Below, piece by piece: positions 1 through 6,501 of a DNA stretch of 6,716 bases (the stretch's first letter is position 1; the number at the start of each line of letters is the position of its first letter). The DNA comes from Acidobacteriota bacterium (lineage in GTDB: Bacteria; Acidobacteriota; Vicinamibacteria; Vicinamibacterales; Vicinamibacteraceae). The notes beneath the pieces were generated by a model. The model saw nothing but the letters and a program-made list of their open reading frames with translations. It was not told where the DNA came from and made no database searches. The position numbers and the translations under genes were made by a program. The stretch is taken from positions 1 to 6,716 of the forward strand of contig JACDAO010000760.1 of NCBI GenBank assembly GCA_013695405.1, given 5' to 3'.

Positions 1-1
1 G

Positions 2-844
2 GGTGGCTCGCCCAAGAAGGCGGTGCTGATCAGCATGCTGCCGAAGGCGCTCCCGTTCCAGGAGCGTTTTGCGCTGGCCAGGGAGGCGGGCTTTGCCGCG
101 GTCGAGATGCAGACCGTCGACGACCCGGCCGAAGCCGAGCGGATCGCCAAGGCGTCGCAGGCCGCGAAGTTCCCGATTCACTCGGTGATGAACAGCGAGC
201 ACTGGCGCTCGCCGCTGTCGTCGGCCGACCCGGCGGTGGTCGACAAGAGCGTCAAGGGCATGCTGACCTCGATCGCCAACGCCAAGTTGTGGGGCGCCGA
301 CACGGTGCTGCTGGTGCCGGCCGTGGTCGATGCCAAGACCGGCTACCAGGACGCGTGGACCCGATCAACCAAGGTCGTCCGCGAACGGCTGCTGCCAGAG
401 GCCGAGAAGCAGGGCATCATCATCGGCATGGAGGAGGTGTGGAACAAGTTCCTGCTGAGCCCGCTCGAGATGAACGCCTACGTCGACAGCTTCAAGTCCA
501 GGTACGTGCAGGCCTACTTCGACGTCGGCAACGTCGTCTTCTACGCGTTTCCGCAGGACTGGATCCGCACCCTCGGGCCGCGGATCAAAAAGGTCCACCT
601 CAAGGACTTCAAGCTGGATCGATCCAAGGGCACCTTCGACTTCGTGCACCTTGGCGAGGGCGACATCGACTGGCCGGAGGTGCGCAAGGCGCTGCACGAG
701 ATCGGCTACGACGGCTTCGTCACCACCGAGATCAGTGGTGGCGACAAGGCCTACCTGACCGACGTCGTGGCGCGCATCGACCGGTTCCTGGCAGGACAGC
801 CGCCGGTGACGGCGGCAGCCGCGAGCGCGGCCCCGCGCGACTAG
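2..844 (+). CDS. Sugar phosphate isomerase/epimerase, xylose isomerase-like TIM barrel (5' partial)
   Basis: A TIM-barrel protein of the xylose isomerase-like / AP endonuclease 2 superfamily, whose members isomerise or epimerise sugars or sugar phosphates using a divalent metal. Numbering from the GTG at 23, the expected four metal ligands are visible: Glu137 in GMEEVWNKF, Asp167 in YFDVGN, His192 in KKVHLKDFK and Glu236 in TTEISGGD. GEGDIDWPEV (211-220) is also typical of the family. Position 138 is Glu where I recall many relatives having Asn. The frame is open to the left edge and encodes GGSPKKAVLISMLPK, which resembles the interior of homologues, so the GTG at 23 is probably not the true start and the N-terminus lies outside the window. 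Relatives of this type often carry a Tat signal there, but that cannot be seen. The C-terminus ends in an Ala-rich tail (about residues 262-273). It converges on manA with a 7-bp gap. The substrate cannot be read from the sequence; hexulose-6-phosphate or ribulose-5-phosphate epimerase-like annotations are possible but unproven. Confidence 0.9.
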   Translation, partial: GGSPKKAVLISMLPKALPFQERFALAREAGFAAVEMQTVDDPAEAERIAKASQAAKFPIHSVMNSEHWRSPLSSADPAVVDKSVKGMLTSIANAKLWGADTVLLVPAVVDAKTGYQDAWTRSTKVVRERLLPEAEKQGIIIGMEEVWNKFLLSPLEMNAYVDSFKSRYVQAYFDVGNVVFYAFPQDWIRTLGPRIKKVHLKDFKLDRSKGTFDFVHLGEGDIDWPEVRKALHEIGYDGFVTTEISGGDKAYLTDVVARIDRFLAGQPPVTAAAASAAPRD

Positions 845-859
845 CCCTCGGTCAGCGCG
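834..859. terminator. Imperfect hairpin across the convergent junction of gene 1 and manA
   Basis: Bases 834-841 pair with 851-859 to give an 8-bp GC-rich stem with one bulged A at 854 and a 9-base loop at 842-850. The structure spans the TAG of gene 1 and the reverse-strand TGA of manA, whose stops are only 7 bp apart. No T-run follows on either strand, so this is not a textbook intrinsic terminator. A shared bidirectional stop signal is inferred from its position. Confidence 0.35.
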
Positions 860-1808
860 CGGGATCCAGGTCGTAGAAGCTCGGCGTCGGCGACACCGAC
901 GGATAGGTCATCACCAGATCGCAGGTCGGGCTCTCGATCTGGAACGGCTCGGCGCTCGCCGGCACGCACCAGGCTTGCCCTTTGTGGAACGGCTCGCCGG
1001 CGATCGTGCCCGCCCCGTCCACCACCAGCATCAGGTGGAAGAACGGCGCCAGCGGCGCGAACGACAACTGGCCGCGCACGGTGCGGGACTCCATCGTGAA
1101 GTAGCGGCAATGCGTCAGGATGGTGCGGCCGTTGTCGGCGGTGTGGTGCGTGTCATTGCCCAGCAGGTACGGGCCGAGGTCGGCGACGTCGAACCCCTGC
1201 TGCAGATGCAGCTGCCTGCCGCGACCGTAATCGAACAGGCGATAGGTGATGTCGGATTGTTCCTGCACCTCGATCAGCGTCAGGCCTGGCCCGAGTGCGT
1301 GCACCGTGCCGGCCGGCACCAGGAAGGTGTCGCCCGCCTTGGCGGGGCGCCAGTCCATCAGGTGGGCGATCTCGCCGGACTGCGCCGCCGCTTCGGCCTG
1401 CTCGCGCGCGATTGGCGCGGTCACGCCGAGGCCAATCGTCGCCTGCGGCTCGGCGGCAATGACGTGCCAGGCTTCGGTCTTGCCGCGCGATCCGGGGCCG
1501 TGGTGCGCCACCGCGTACTCGTCGTCGGGATGGACCTGCACCGAGAGCCGTTCGGAGGTGAAGAGGATCTTGACCAGCAAGGGGCACTCGGTACCCTGTT
1601 CGGGGCCGAGGATCTCGGGCCCGTGCGCCCGGGTCAGTGCGCCGAGCGTCTCGCCCAGGCTGGTCTGGTTGCCGTCGGCGGTGAACCAGGCCTCGCCGAC
1701 CCGGCTCGACGGCGACGGATTGGCGAACCAGGGCGACAGATCGAAGACTCCCCACGGGCGCTCCGCAAACGTGGGCGTCAGCGCGAACGGACGCTGCCAG
1801 ACGTGCAT
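852..1808 (-). CDS. manA: Mannose-6-phosphate isomerase, class I (short form)
   Basis: A cytoplasmic zinc-dependent isomerase interconverting mannose 6-phosphate and fructose 6-phosphate. It feeds mannose into glycolysis or supplies mannose-6-phosphate for GDP-mannose and glycan synthesis. With the ATG at 1808 the protein has 318 residues, the size of the short Bacillus-type enzymes rather than the roughly 390-residue E. coli form. The cupin metal-site motifs are present: SVQVHPDD with Gln91 and His93, GKTEAWHV with Glu112, and VPAGTVHAL with His170. The active-site stretch EVQEQSDITYRLFDYGR (180-196) is intact, and the N-terminus has the family-typical ERPWG. The frame stays open upstream to a TTG at 1865. 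I prefer 1808 because homologues begin near this point, the extension would be encoded by a palindromic repeat, and a TACAAT box lies 6 bases before this ATG. There is no Shine-Dalgarno sequence, which fits a leaderless message. It is divergent from phoD and convergent with gene 1, so it is probably monocistronic. Confidence 0.95.
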   Translation of the reverse strand: MHVWQRPFALTPTFAERPWGVFDLSPWFANPSPSSRVGEAWFTADGNQTSLGETLGALTRAHGPEILGPEQGTECPLLVKILFTSERLSVQVHPDDEYAVAHHGPGSRGKTEAWHVIAAEPQATIGLGVTAPIAREQAEAAAQSGEIAHLMDWRPAKAGDTFLVPAGTVHALGPGLTLIEVQEQSDITYRLFDYGRGRQLHLQQGFDVADLGPYLLGNDTHHTADNGRTILTHCRYFTMESRTVRGQLSFAPLAPFFHLMLVVDGAGTIAGEPFHKGQAWCVPASAEPFQIESPTCDLVMTYPSVSPTPSFYDLDPAR

Positions 1809-1814
1809 CAGGGC

Positions 1815-1820
1815 ATTGTA
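1815..1820 (-). promoter_or_regulatory. Probable -10 box (TACAAT) for leaderless manA
   Basis: On the minus strand TACAAT is followed by six bases (GCCCTG) and then the manA ATG. A -10 hexamer at this distance places the transcription start at or next to the A of the ATG, the geometry of leaderless genes. No convincing -35 element is visible about 17 bases upstream. The same hexamer stands 7 bases before the phoD start on the other side of this intergenic region. Confidence 0.6.
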
Positions 1821-1841
1821 GACGGGGGAGTCGAACGCAGA

Positions 1842-1878
1842 CCGCCGGACAAGACCGCCGGACAAGTCCGGCGGCTAC
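1842..1878 (-). repeat. GTAG-headed palindromic repeat (REP-like), one full and one partial copy
   Basis: Bases 1855-1863 (CCGCCGGAC) pair perfectly with 1866-1874 (GTCCGGCGG) around a 2-base spacer, and CTAC follows at 1875-1878. Read on the minus strand this is a GTAG head followed by a 9-bp-arm palindrome. A half copy without the head (CCGCCGGACAAG) precedes it at 1842-1853. The full unit matches the unit at 6522-6545 at 22 of 24 bases, and the two differences are compensatory so that both palindromes remain perfect. GTAG heads followed by palindromes are the hallmark of REP elements. It lies upstream of manA, about 35 bp from the TACAAT box. Confidence 0.75.
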
Positions 1879-1896
1879 ACGAATGTGTCCCGGGCT

Positions 1897-1939
1897 GCCC
1901 GGTGCCCGGAAGCCCGGTGCCCGGAAGCCCGGTGCCCGA
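1897..1939 (+). repeat. Tandem 15-bp repeat, about 2.9 copies
   Basis: GCCCGGTGCCCGGAA occurs at 1897-1911 and 1912-1926, and its first 13 bases occur again at 1927-1939. Just before it, CCGGGC at 1890-1895 can pair with GCCCGG of the first copy. It lies in the manA-phoD divergent region and is most likely non-coding. Its function is unknown; it looks like a slippage-generated minisatellite. Confidence 0.85.
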
Positions 1940-1955
1940 TCCGCGGACCCGTTCG

Positions 1956-1985
1956 ATGCGCACGCGTACAATGCGCACGCGTACA
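1956..1985 (+). repeat. Tandem 15-bp duplication carrying a TACAAT box and an ATG
   Basis: ATGCGCACGCGTACA occurs twice (1956-1970, 1971-1985), and a third start of the unit, ATGCGC, follows at 1986-1991. Because the next unit begins with AT, each copy forms a TACAAT hexamer (1967-1972 and 1982-1987). The unit is a multiple of three, so the ATGs at 1956, 1971, 1986 and 1995 are all in the phoD frame. If translated, the copies would add MRTRT peptides to its N-terminus. Confidence 0.9.
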
Positions 1986-1987
1986 AT
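1982..1987 (+). promoter_or_regulatory. Probable -10 box (TACAAT) for leaderless phoD
   Basis: TACAAT is followed by seven bases (GCGCGCC) and then ATG at 1995, the same arrangement seen in front of manA. An identical hexamer lies 15 bp upstream at 1967-1972, which would start transcripts about 15 bases earlier. No clear -35 box or Shine-Dalgarno sequence is visible. Confidence 0.55.
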
Positions 1988-1994
1988 GCGCGCC

Positions 1995-3569
1995 ATGTCC
2001 GAGTTGCTCGATGCCCGGGGGCGCACGCGGCGCACGCTGATCCTCACTGGCGCCGCGGCGATGGCCGGGTGGGCCGGTCGGGCGCCGGCGCTGGCGATGC
2101 GCGATGTCTCTGGCGCCGACCCGTTCACGCTCGGCGTGGCGTCCGGCGACCCGCATGCCGACGGCGTCGTACTCTGGACGCGACTGGCCCCGCAACCACT
2201 GGCCGCCGACGGCTTCGGGGGCATGCCCGCCCGCCGCGTCCAGGTGCGCTGGACGCTGGCGACCGACGAGGCCTGCACCAAGGTGGCGCGTACTGGAGAC
2301 GTGTCAGCCGACCCGGCGGCGGCCCACAGCGTCCACGTCGAGGTCCGCGGGCTGACTCCCGGGCGCGAGTACTTCTACCGGTTCGAGGCGATGGGGCACC
2401 GCTCCAGGATCGGCCGGACTCGGACGGCACCTGGCCTCGGCGGGGGCGCCGCCGCGGCGGGTCCGGCCCGTTTCGGCGTGGTCTCGTGTGCACGCTACGA
2501 GAGCGGGTACTTCACCGCGTACGGTCACCTCGCCGCCGAGCGGCCAGATCTGGTGCTGCACCTTGGCGACTACGTCTACGAGTATGCCGGTACGCCGAAG
2601 AGCGTGCGTCCGTTCGAGGCGCCGGAGACCACCACACTCGCCGGCTATCGCGATCGGTACGCCCTGTACCGCACCGACCCCGACCTGCAGACACTGCACG
2701 CCACCGCGCCATTCGCCGTGGTCTGGGACGATCACGAGGTCGACAACAACTGGGCCGGCGAGGTTCCGGAAGACGGCCAGACGCGTGAGCAGTTCCTTGC
2801 GCGCCGGGCGGTGGCGTTCCAGGCCTACTACGAGATGATGCCGCTGCGCGGCGTGGCGCGGCCGGCCGGGTCGTCGGCCCGCCTCTACCGCCAGATTGCG
2901 TGGGGCGACCTGGCGTCGATCTGCATGCTCGACACCCGGCAATTTCGCGACGACCAGCCGTGCGGCGACGGCAACAAGCCGGCCTGCGAGGCGCGCCTCG
3001 ATCAGGCCCGCCAGATGCTCGGCCCGGTGCAGGAGGGCTGGCTGCGCGAGCGCGCCGCGCGGTCGCGCGCCATCTGGGACGTGCTCGGTCAGCAGGTCTT
3101 CTTCGGCGAACTGGTGCGACCGCTGCCCGACGGTCGCGACGCTTTGCCGATGGACAGCTGGAACGGATATGTCGCGGCGCGTGGGCGGGTGCTGGACATG
3201 TACACGGCCAGGCCGCACAACCTGGTGGTGTTGACCGGCGACGTCCATCGTCATTTCGCCGGGACGCTGCACGCCGGCGGCGGTCCGGCCGACGCTCCGG
3301 TGGTCGGCACCGAGTTCGTCGCCACCTCGGTGACCAGCGCCGGCGACGGCTCGGACGACGGCGCGGCGGTTCAGGCCCTGCTCGGCAGGAATCCCAACCT
3401 CCGGTTCAGCGCCGACCGTCGCGGCTATCTGCTTGCCGACATCACACCGTCCACGTGGACCACGCACTTTCGCACGGTGCCCTGGGTGACGCGTGCCGCG
3501 GCCCCGGTCCAGACTCGTGCGTCGTTCGTCGTGGAGGCAGGACGACCGGGCTTGAACCGGCTCTCCTGA
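1995..3569 (+). CDS. phoD: PhoD-family alkaline phosphatase, Tat-exported
   Basis: A phosphodiesterase/alkaline phosphatase D that should release phosphate from organic phosphoesters outside the cytoplasm. From ATG 1995 it has 524 residues, normal for the family. A Tat signal is clear: TRRTLIL (11-17) with twin Arg12-Arg13, a hydrophobic Ala-rich stretch to about residue 30, and an ALA cleavage site near 34. The PhoD N-terminal domain follows (FTLGVASGDPHADGVVLWTRL 44-64; EYFYRF 125-130). The metallophosphatase domain then shows VVSCARYESG with Cys165 (a likely iron ligand, as in Bacillus PhoD), LGDYVYEY with Asp192, WDDHEVDNNW (244-253), and TGDVHRHF with Asp416 and His418. PhoD enzymes use Fe3+ and Ca2+. 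Start choice: ATGs at 1956, 1971 and 1986 are in frame but belong to a tandem repeat; 1995 lies 7 bases after TACAAT and gives a normal Tat n-region. I recognise no Pho-box-like operator. A hairpin follows the stop before the kinase gene. The exact substrate is not readable. Confidence 0.94.
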   Translation: MSELLDARGRTRRTLILTGAAAMAGWAGRAPALAMRDVSGADPFTLGVASGDPHADGVVLWTRLAPQPLAADGFGGMPARRVQVRWTLATDEACTKVARTGDVSADPAAAHSVHVEVRGLTPGREYFYRFEAMGHRSRIGRTRTAPGLGGGAAAAGPARFGVVSCARYESGYFTAYGHLAAERPDLVLHLGDYVYEYAGTPKSVRPFEAPETTTLAGYRDRYALYRTDPDLQTLHATAPFAVVWDDHEVDNNWAGEVPEDGQTREQFLARRAVAFQAYYEMMPLRGVARPAGSSARLYRQIAWGDLASICMLDTRQFRDDQPCGDGNKPACEARLDQARQMLGPVQEGWLRERAARSRAIWDVLGQQVFFGELVRPLPDGRDALPMDSWNGYVAARGRVLDMYTARPHNLVVLTGDVHRHFAGTLHAGGGPADAPVVGTEFVATSVTSAGDGSDDGAAVQALLGRNPNLRFSADRRGYLLADITPSTWTTHFRTVPWVTRAAAPVQTRASFVVEAGRPGLNRLS

Positions 3570-3578
3570 CCTTGCGCA

Positions 3579-3603
3579 GGCTACAGTGGAGGCCGCTGTG
3601 GTC
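3579..3603 (+). terminator. Hairpin between phoD and the kinase gene
   Basis: Bases 3579-3589 (GGCTACAGTGG) pair with 3593-3603 (CCGCTGTGGTC) as an 11-bp RNA stem containing three G-U wobbles, with a 3-base AGG loop. It begins 9 bases after the phoD stop. No T-run follows, so it may slow or protect the phoD transcript end rather than terminate by itself. It also contains TACAGT at 3582-3587, a possible -10 box for the kinase gene, so it could instead lie near that gene's promoter. Confidence 0.4.
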
Positions 3604-3632
3604 CTAGAACTGTCTCTGTACGACACCGTTTC

Positions 3633-5804
3633 ATGACACGCTTGCCGCCCTCCCCGCGGAACGTCTCGACGTCGCTCGACCGCAGCCAGCAGGCAGAGGG
3701 CGGGCTCACGCCCGGCACGACCAGCAATCCGGGCAGCACCTCGACCAATGCGTCACGCACGAGCTCGGACACGCGGCGCGCTGGCGAGCAGCCATCGCTG
3801 TTCGACCACGATGACGAGTCCGGTGCCGACGTGCGCCCCGTGCCGCCCCGGTCGATCCGCCTGTTGCTGGCCGAGGACTCGCTCGACGACGCGTGGCTGG
3901 TCCAGCGCCACCTCGAACGCGGCGGCCTCGTGCCCGACATTCTCCGCGTGCAGGATGCCGACGGCTTGCGCGGCGCGCTCGAGGGCGGTCGCTGGGATCT
4001 GGTGATCGTCGACGACGCGATGCCGGGGTTCAGTGGACTCGAGGCGATTCGGCTGATCCGTGCGCACTGTCCGAGCCTGCCATGCGTGATGCTCTCCGGC
4101 ACCGTCACCGAGGAAAGTGCCGCCGAAGCGATGCGGCTCGGCGCCAACGACTACCTGGTGAAGGGCAACCTGACGCGGCTGGTCCCGGCAGTCGAGCGCG
4201 AGCTGCGGGAGTCGGCCAATCGCGCCGAGCGCCGACGCGCCGAACGTGCGTTGGCCGCCAGTGAGGAGCGCACTCGTCTGATCATCCAGCAGGCGCTCGA
4301 CGCCGTGGTGTCGTTCGCGACCGACGGCTTGATCACAGAATGGAACCTCCGCGCCGAGGAACTGTTCGGGCGGTCGCGCGCCGAAGTGATCGGCCGGCCG
4401 TTCGAGGACGTGGTGCTGGCAGCCGTTCATCGGATCGAGTTCGTCCAGGCGCTCGCCGACGGGTTCACCTCGTCGCCGACCCTCGGGCTGAAACGCCGCG
4501 TCGAGGTGACCGGCGCCCATCGCGACGGGCACGCCGTCTCGCTCGAGCTGTCGCTGGTGCCGGTGCCCTCGTCGGCAGGTCTGTACTTCAGCGCCTTCTT
4601 GCGTGACCTGACCGAGCGTCGCGACGCCGAAGCCAAGCGCGCCAGCCTCGAAGCGCAGTTGCGCCAGTCGCAGAAGATGGAGGCGATCGGCAAGCTGGCC
4701 GGCGGGGTCGCGCACGACTTCAACAACCTGCTGACGGTGATTCAGGGCCAGGCCTCGATGGTCGAGTCCGGGATGCTGGCGGCCGACGAGGTGCTGCCGG
4801 CGGTGCGCGCAATCGGCGAGGCCGCCGACAAGGCTGCCGACCTGACCCGACAGCTGCTGGCGTTCAGCCGCCGCCAGGTGGTGCAGCTCGCGCCGTCCGA
4901 TCTCAACGAGCTGGTCGCCGATCTCGGCAAGCTGCTGCGCCGCCTGATCGGCGCCGACGTGCAGTTGCACACGGTGCTGGCGCCGGGCAGCGTCCACATC
5001 AAGGCCGACACCGGGATGATCGAGCAGGTCCTGATGAATCTGGCGGTCAATGCCCGCGATGCGATGCCGCAGGGCGGGTCACTGATCGTGTCGACGTCAA
5101 TCGTGCAGGCCACGCCACCAGCCACGGCGGGTTCCTCGCCAGGACACGGGCAGTATGCGCGCGTCTCGGTGGAGGACTCGGGGGTTGGCATCGCCAGCGA
5201 GCACCTGCCGCACATTTTCGAGCCGTTCTACACGACCAAGGACAAGGCGCGGTCGACCGGGCTCGGCCTCGCGACGGTGTTCGGCATTGTCGAGCAGCAT
5301 CACGGCTGGGTCGATGTCGTGACCCAGATCGGCAGCGGGACCACCTTTTCGGTGTACCTGCCCTACAGCACGACGGCGCCGATTCCGGTGATCGCGCCGG
5401 TGTTGCCGTTGACGATGCCGCGCGGCTACGAGGGCATCCTGGTGGTCGACGACGACGTGGCGGTGCGCGAGATGATCCGTGATGTCCTGGCGCGGCAGGG
5501 ATATCGGGTGCGGGAGGCGGCGTCAGGCCGCGACGCGCTCGACGTGTGGCAGCGGCACCATCAGGACATCGCGCTGGTGCTCACCGACATCGTCATGCCC
5601 GACGGCATGACCGGGCCCGACCTGGTCGATCGGCTCACGGCCACCCGCCCGGACCTGCGCGTGATTTATACGAGCGGCTACAGCACCGAGTCCGATCGGG
5701 TCGAGGCTCAACTGCGCGAGGGCGTCAACTTCCTGCAGAAGCCCTATCGCCCCGGCACGCTGGTCCGGCTGCTGCGCCAGCGTCTGGACGAGCCGCCTCG
5801 CTGA
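3633..5804 (+). CDS. Hybrid sensor histidine kinase, REC-PAS-HisKA-HATPase-REC
   Basis: A 723-residue soluble signalling kinase with no membrane segment. Order: Ser/Thr/Pro-rich tail (1-70); receiver 1 (about 74-190) with acidic pair Glu81-Asp82, phospho-acceptor Asp127 in VDDAMPG, Ser155 and Lys177; a charged helical linker; PAS (about 210-330) with [11 protein letters not shown]; HisKA with H-box [15 protein letters not shown] and phospho-accepting His361; ATPase with N-box NARDAM (Asn473), G1 EDSGVGI, F-box FEPFYTTK and G2 [10 protein letters not shown]; receiver 2 (about 600-720) with Asp606-Asp607, phospho-acceptor Asp652 in TDIVMPDG, Thr680 and Lys703. All catalytic residues look intact, so phosphate could pass from His361 to either receiver. 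No DNA-binding output domain and no adjacent response regulator are present, so its output partner lies elsewhere. ATG 3633 is the first ATG after the in-frame TGA of phoD at 3567-3569; no Shine-Dalgarno is seen. A GTG at 3831 or 3840 would start right before receiver 1 and remains possible. The signal sensed is unknown. Confidence 0.93.
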   Translation: MTRLPPSPRNVSTSLDRSQQAEGGLTPGTTSNPGSTSTNASRTSSDTRRAGEQPSLFDHDDESGADVRPVPPRSIRLLLAEDSLDDAWLVQRHLERGGLVPDILRVQDADGLRGALEGGRWDLVIVDDAMPGFSGLEAIRLIRAHCPSLPCVMLSGTVTEESAAEAMRLGANDYLVKGNLTRLVPAVERELRESANRAERRRAERALAASEERTRLIIQQALDAVVSFATDGLITEWNLRAEELFGRSRAEVIGRPFEDVVLAAVHRIEFVQALADGFTSSPTLGLKRRVEVTGAHRDGHAVSLELSLVPVPSSAGLYFSAFLRDLTERRDAEAKRASLEAQLRQSQKMEAIGKLAGGVAHDFNNLLTVIQGQASMVESGMLAADEVLPAVRAIGEAADKAADLTRQLLAFSRRQVVQLAPSDLNELVADLGKLLRRLIGADVQLHTVLAPGSVHIKADTGMIEQVLMNLAVNARDAMPQGGSLIVSTSIVQATPPATAGSSPGHGQYARVSVEDSGVGIASEHLPHIFEPFYTTKDKARSTGLGLATVFGIVEQHHGWVDVVTQIGSGTTFSVYLPYSTTAPIPVIAPVLPLTMPRGYEGILVVDDDVAVREMIRDVLARQGYRVREAASGRDALDVWQRHHQDIALVLTDIVMPDGMTGPDLVDRLTATRPDLRVIYTSGYSTESDRVEAQLREGVNFLQKPYRPGTLVRLLRQRLDEPPR

Positions 5805-5808
5805 GCGG

Positions 5809-5827
5809 GGCGTCAGCGCGTGACGCC
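5809..5827. terminator. Hairpin across the convergent kinase/msrA junction
   Basis: GGCGTCA (5809-5815) and TGACGCC (5821-5827) form a perfect 7-bp stem with a GCGCG loop. The left arm contains the msrA stop codon (TCA on the plus strand), and the kinase stop lies 5 bases to the left. No T-run follows. A shared end signal for both transcripts is inferred from position. Confidence 0.45.
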
Positions 5828-6466
5828 GACGCCAATCGGGCAGGCGACGTTGGTGCCGCCGAGTCCGCAATACCCGCTCGGGTGCGTATGCAGGTACTGC
5901 TGATGGTAGGACTCGGCGAAATAGTAGGTCGGCGCCGGCAGGACCTCGGTGGTGATCGCGCCCAGTCCGGCCGCCCGCAGGGCGGTGCCGTACGCTTCGA
6001 GCGACGCCGCGGCCGCCGCCTGCTGCGCCTCGCCGTACCAGCCGAGCAGCGACCGATACTGCGTGCCCTGGTCGTTGCCCTGGCGCATCCCCTGCGTCGG
6101 GTCGTGATGCTCCCAGAATGTCTTCAGCAGGAGCTCGTAGGGCACGCGCGCCGGGTCAAAGACGACCCGGACGACCTCCGAGTGCCCGGTCTGCCCGCTG
6201 CAGACTTCCTCATACGTCGGGTTCGGCGTGTGCCCGCCGGCATATCCGACCGAGGTGGAGACCACTCCGGGCAGCTGCCAGAACTTGCGCTCGGCGCCCC
6301 AGAAGCAGCCCATGCCGAACAGGGCGAACTCGGTGCCGGGCAGGAATGGCCCGTCCAGGGATGCCGGCAGCACGTGATGACGGCTCGGCACGGCGAGTGG
6401 CGTGGCCCGGCCAGGCAACGCCTCGGCCGTGGTCGGAATTCTTGCGACGGTGTCACGGAACCACAT
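5813..6466 (-). CDS. msrA: Peptide-methionine (S)-S-oxide reductase
   Basis: Repairs methionine S-sulfoxide in proteins and free methionine sulfoxide, with electrons recycled through thioredoxin. From ATG 6466 it has 217 residues, close to the 212 of E. coli MsrA. The catalytic motif GMGCFWGAE places nucleophile Cys54. It is followed by [12 protein letters not shown] (67-78), [15 protein letters not shown] (85-99), FWEHHDPTQ (117-125) and GTQYRS (134-139). The C-terminus [12 protein letters not shown] carries Cys200 and Cys209 at the positions of the two resolving cysteines of the three-cysteine E. coli type. There is no MsrB domain and no signal peptide, so it is probably cytoplasmic. The frame stays open upstream to the window edge, but that extension is low-complexity, crosses the palindromic repeats and does not look like protein, so ATG 6466 is the sensible start. 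There is no clear Shine-Dalgarno sequence; a weak -10-like box lies 6 bases upstream. It converges on the kinase gene with 8 bp between the stops. Confidence 0.96.
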   Translation of the reverse strand: MWFRDTVARIPTTAEALPGRATPLAVPSRHHVLPASLDGPFLPGTEFALFGMGCFWGAERKFWQLPGVVSTSVGYAGGHTPNPTYEEVCSGQTGHSEVVRVVFDPARVPYELLLKTFWEHHDPTQGMRQGNDQGTQYRSLLGWYGEAQQAAAAASLEAYGTALRAAGLGAITTEVLPAPTYYFAESYHQQYLHTHPSGYCGLGGTNVACPIGVGVTR

Positions 6467-6472
6467 GGATCC

Positions 6473-6478
6473 AGTATG
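6473..6478 (-). promoter_or_regulatory. Weak candidate -10 box (CATACT) for msrA
   Basis: On the minus strand CATACT is followed by six bases (GGATCC) and the msrA ATG, the same spacing as the manA box. It matches TATAAT at only four of six positions and has no visible -35, so the call rests mostly on placement. Confidence 0.3.
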
Positions 6479-6501
6479 ACATCGGAGTCGGGAGACGGGG
6501 C

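Noticed and set aside
2..1808. Sugar-metabolism operon of gene 1 plus manA
   Set aside because: The genes are on opposite strands and convergent, so they cannot be co-transcribed.
1809..1865. Extension of manA to a TTG start at 1865
   Set aside because: The extra 19 residues would be encoded partly by the palindromic repeat, homologues start near MHVWQRPF, and the TACAAT box fits the ATG at 1808.
1842..1985. CRISPR-like array
   Set aside because: The repeats are contiguous without spacers, have only two to three copies, and belong to different units.
975..1994. Long plus-strand extension of the phoD frame back to 975
   Set aside because: It lies antisense to manA, is Arg/Gly-rich without family features, and would put about 340 residues ahead of a clear Tat signal peptide.
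2304..3626. 440-codon minus-strand open frame opposite phoD
   Set aside because: High GC leaves long antisense frames open. The translation has no recognisable domain, while the plus strand has complete PhoD motifs.
3753..4997. 414-codon minus-strand open frame opposite the kinase
   Set aside because: Composition is His/Arg/Gln-rich and patternless. It mirrors the kinase coding sequence and is a GC-driven shadow.
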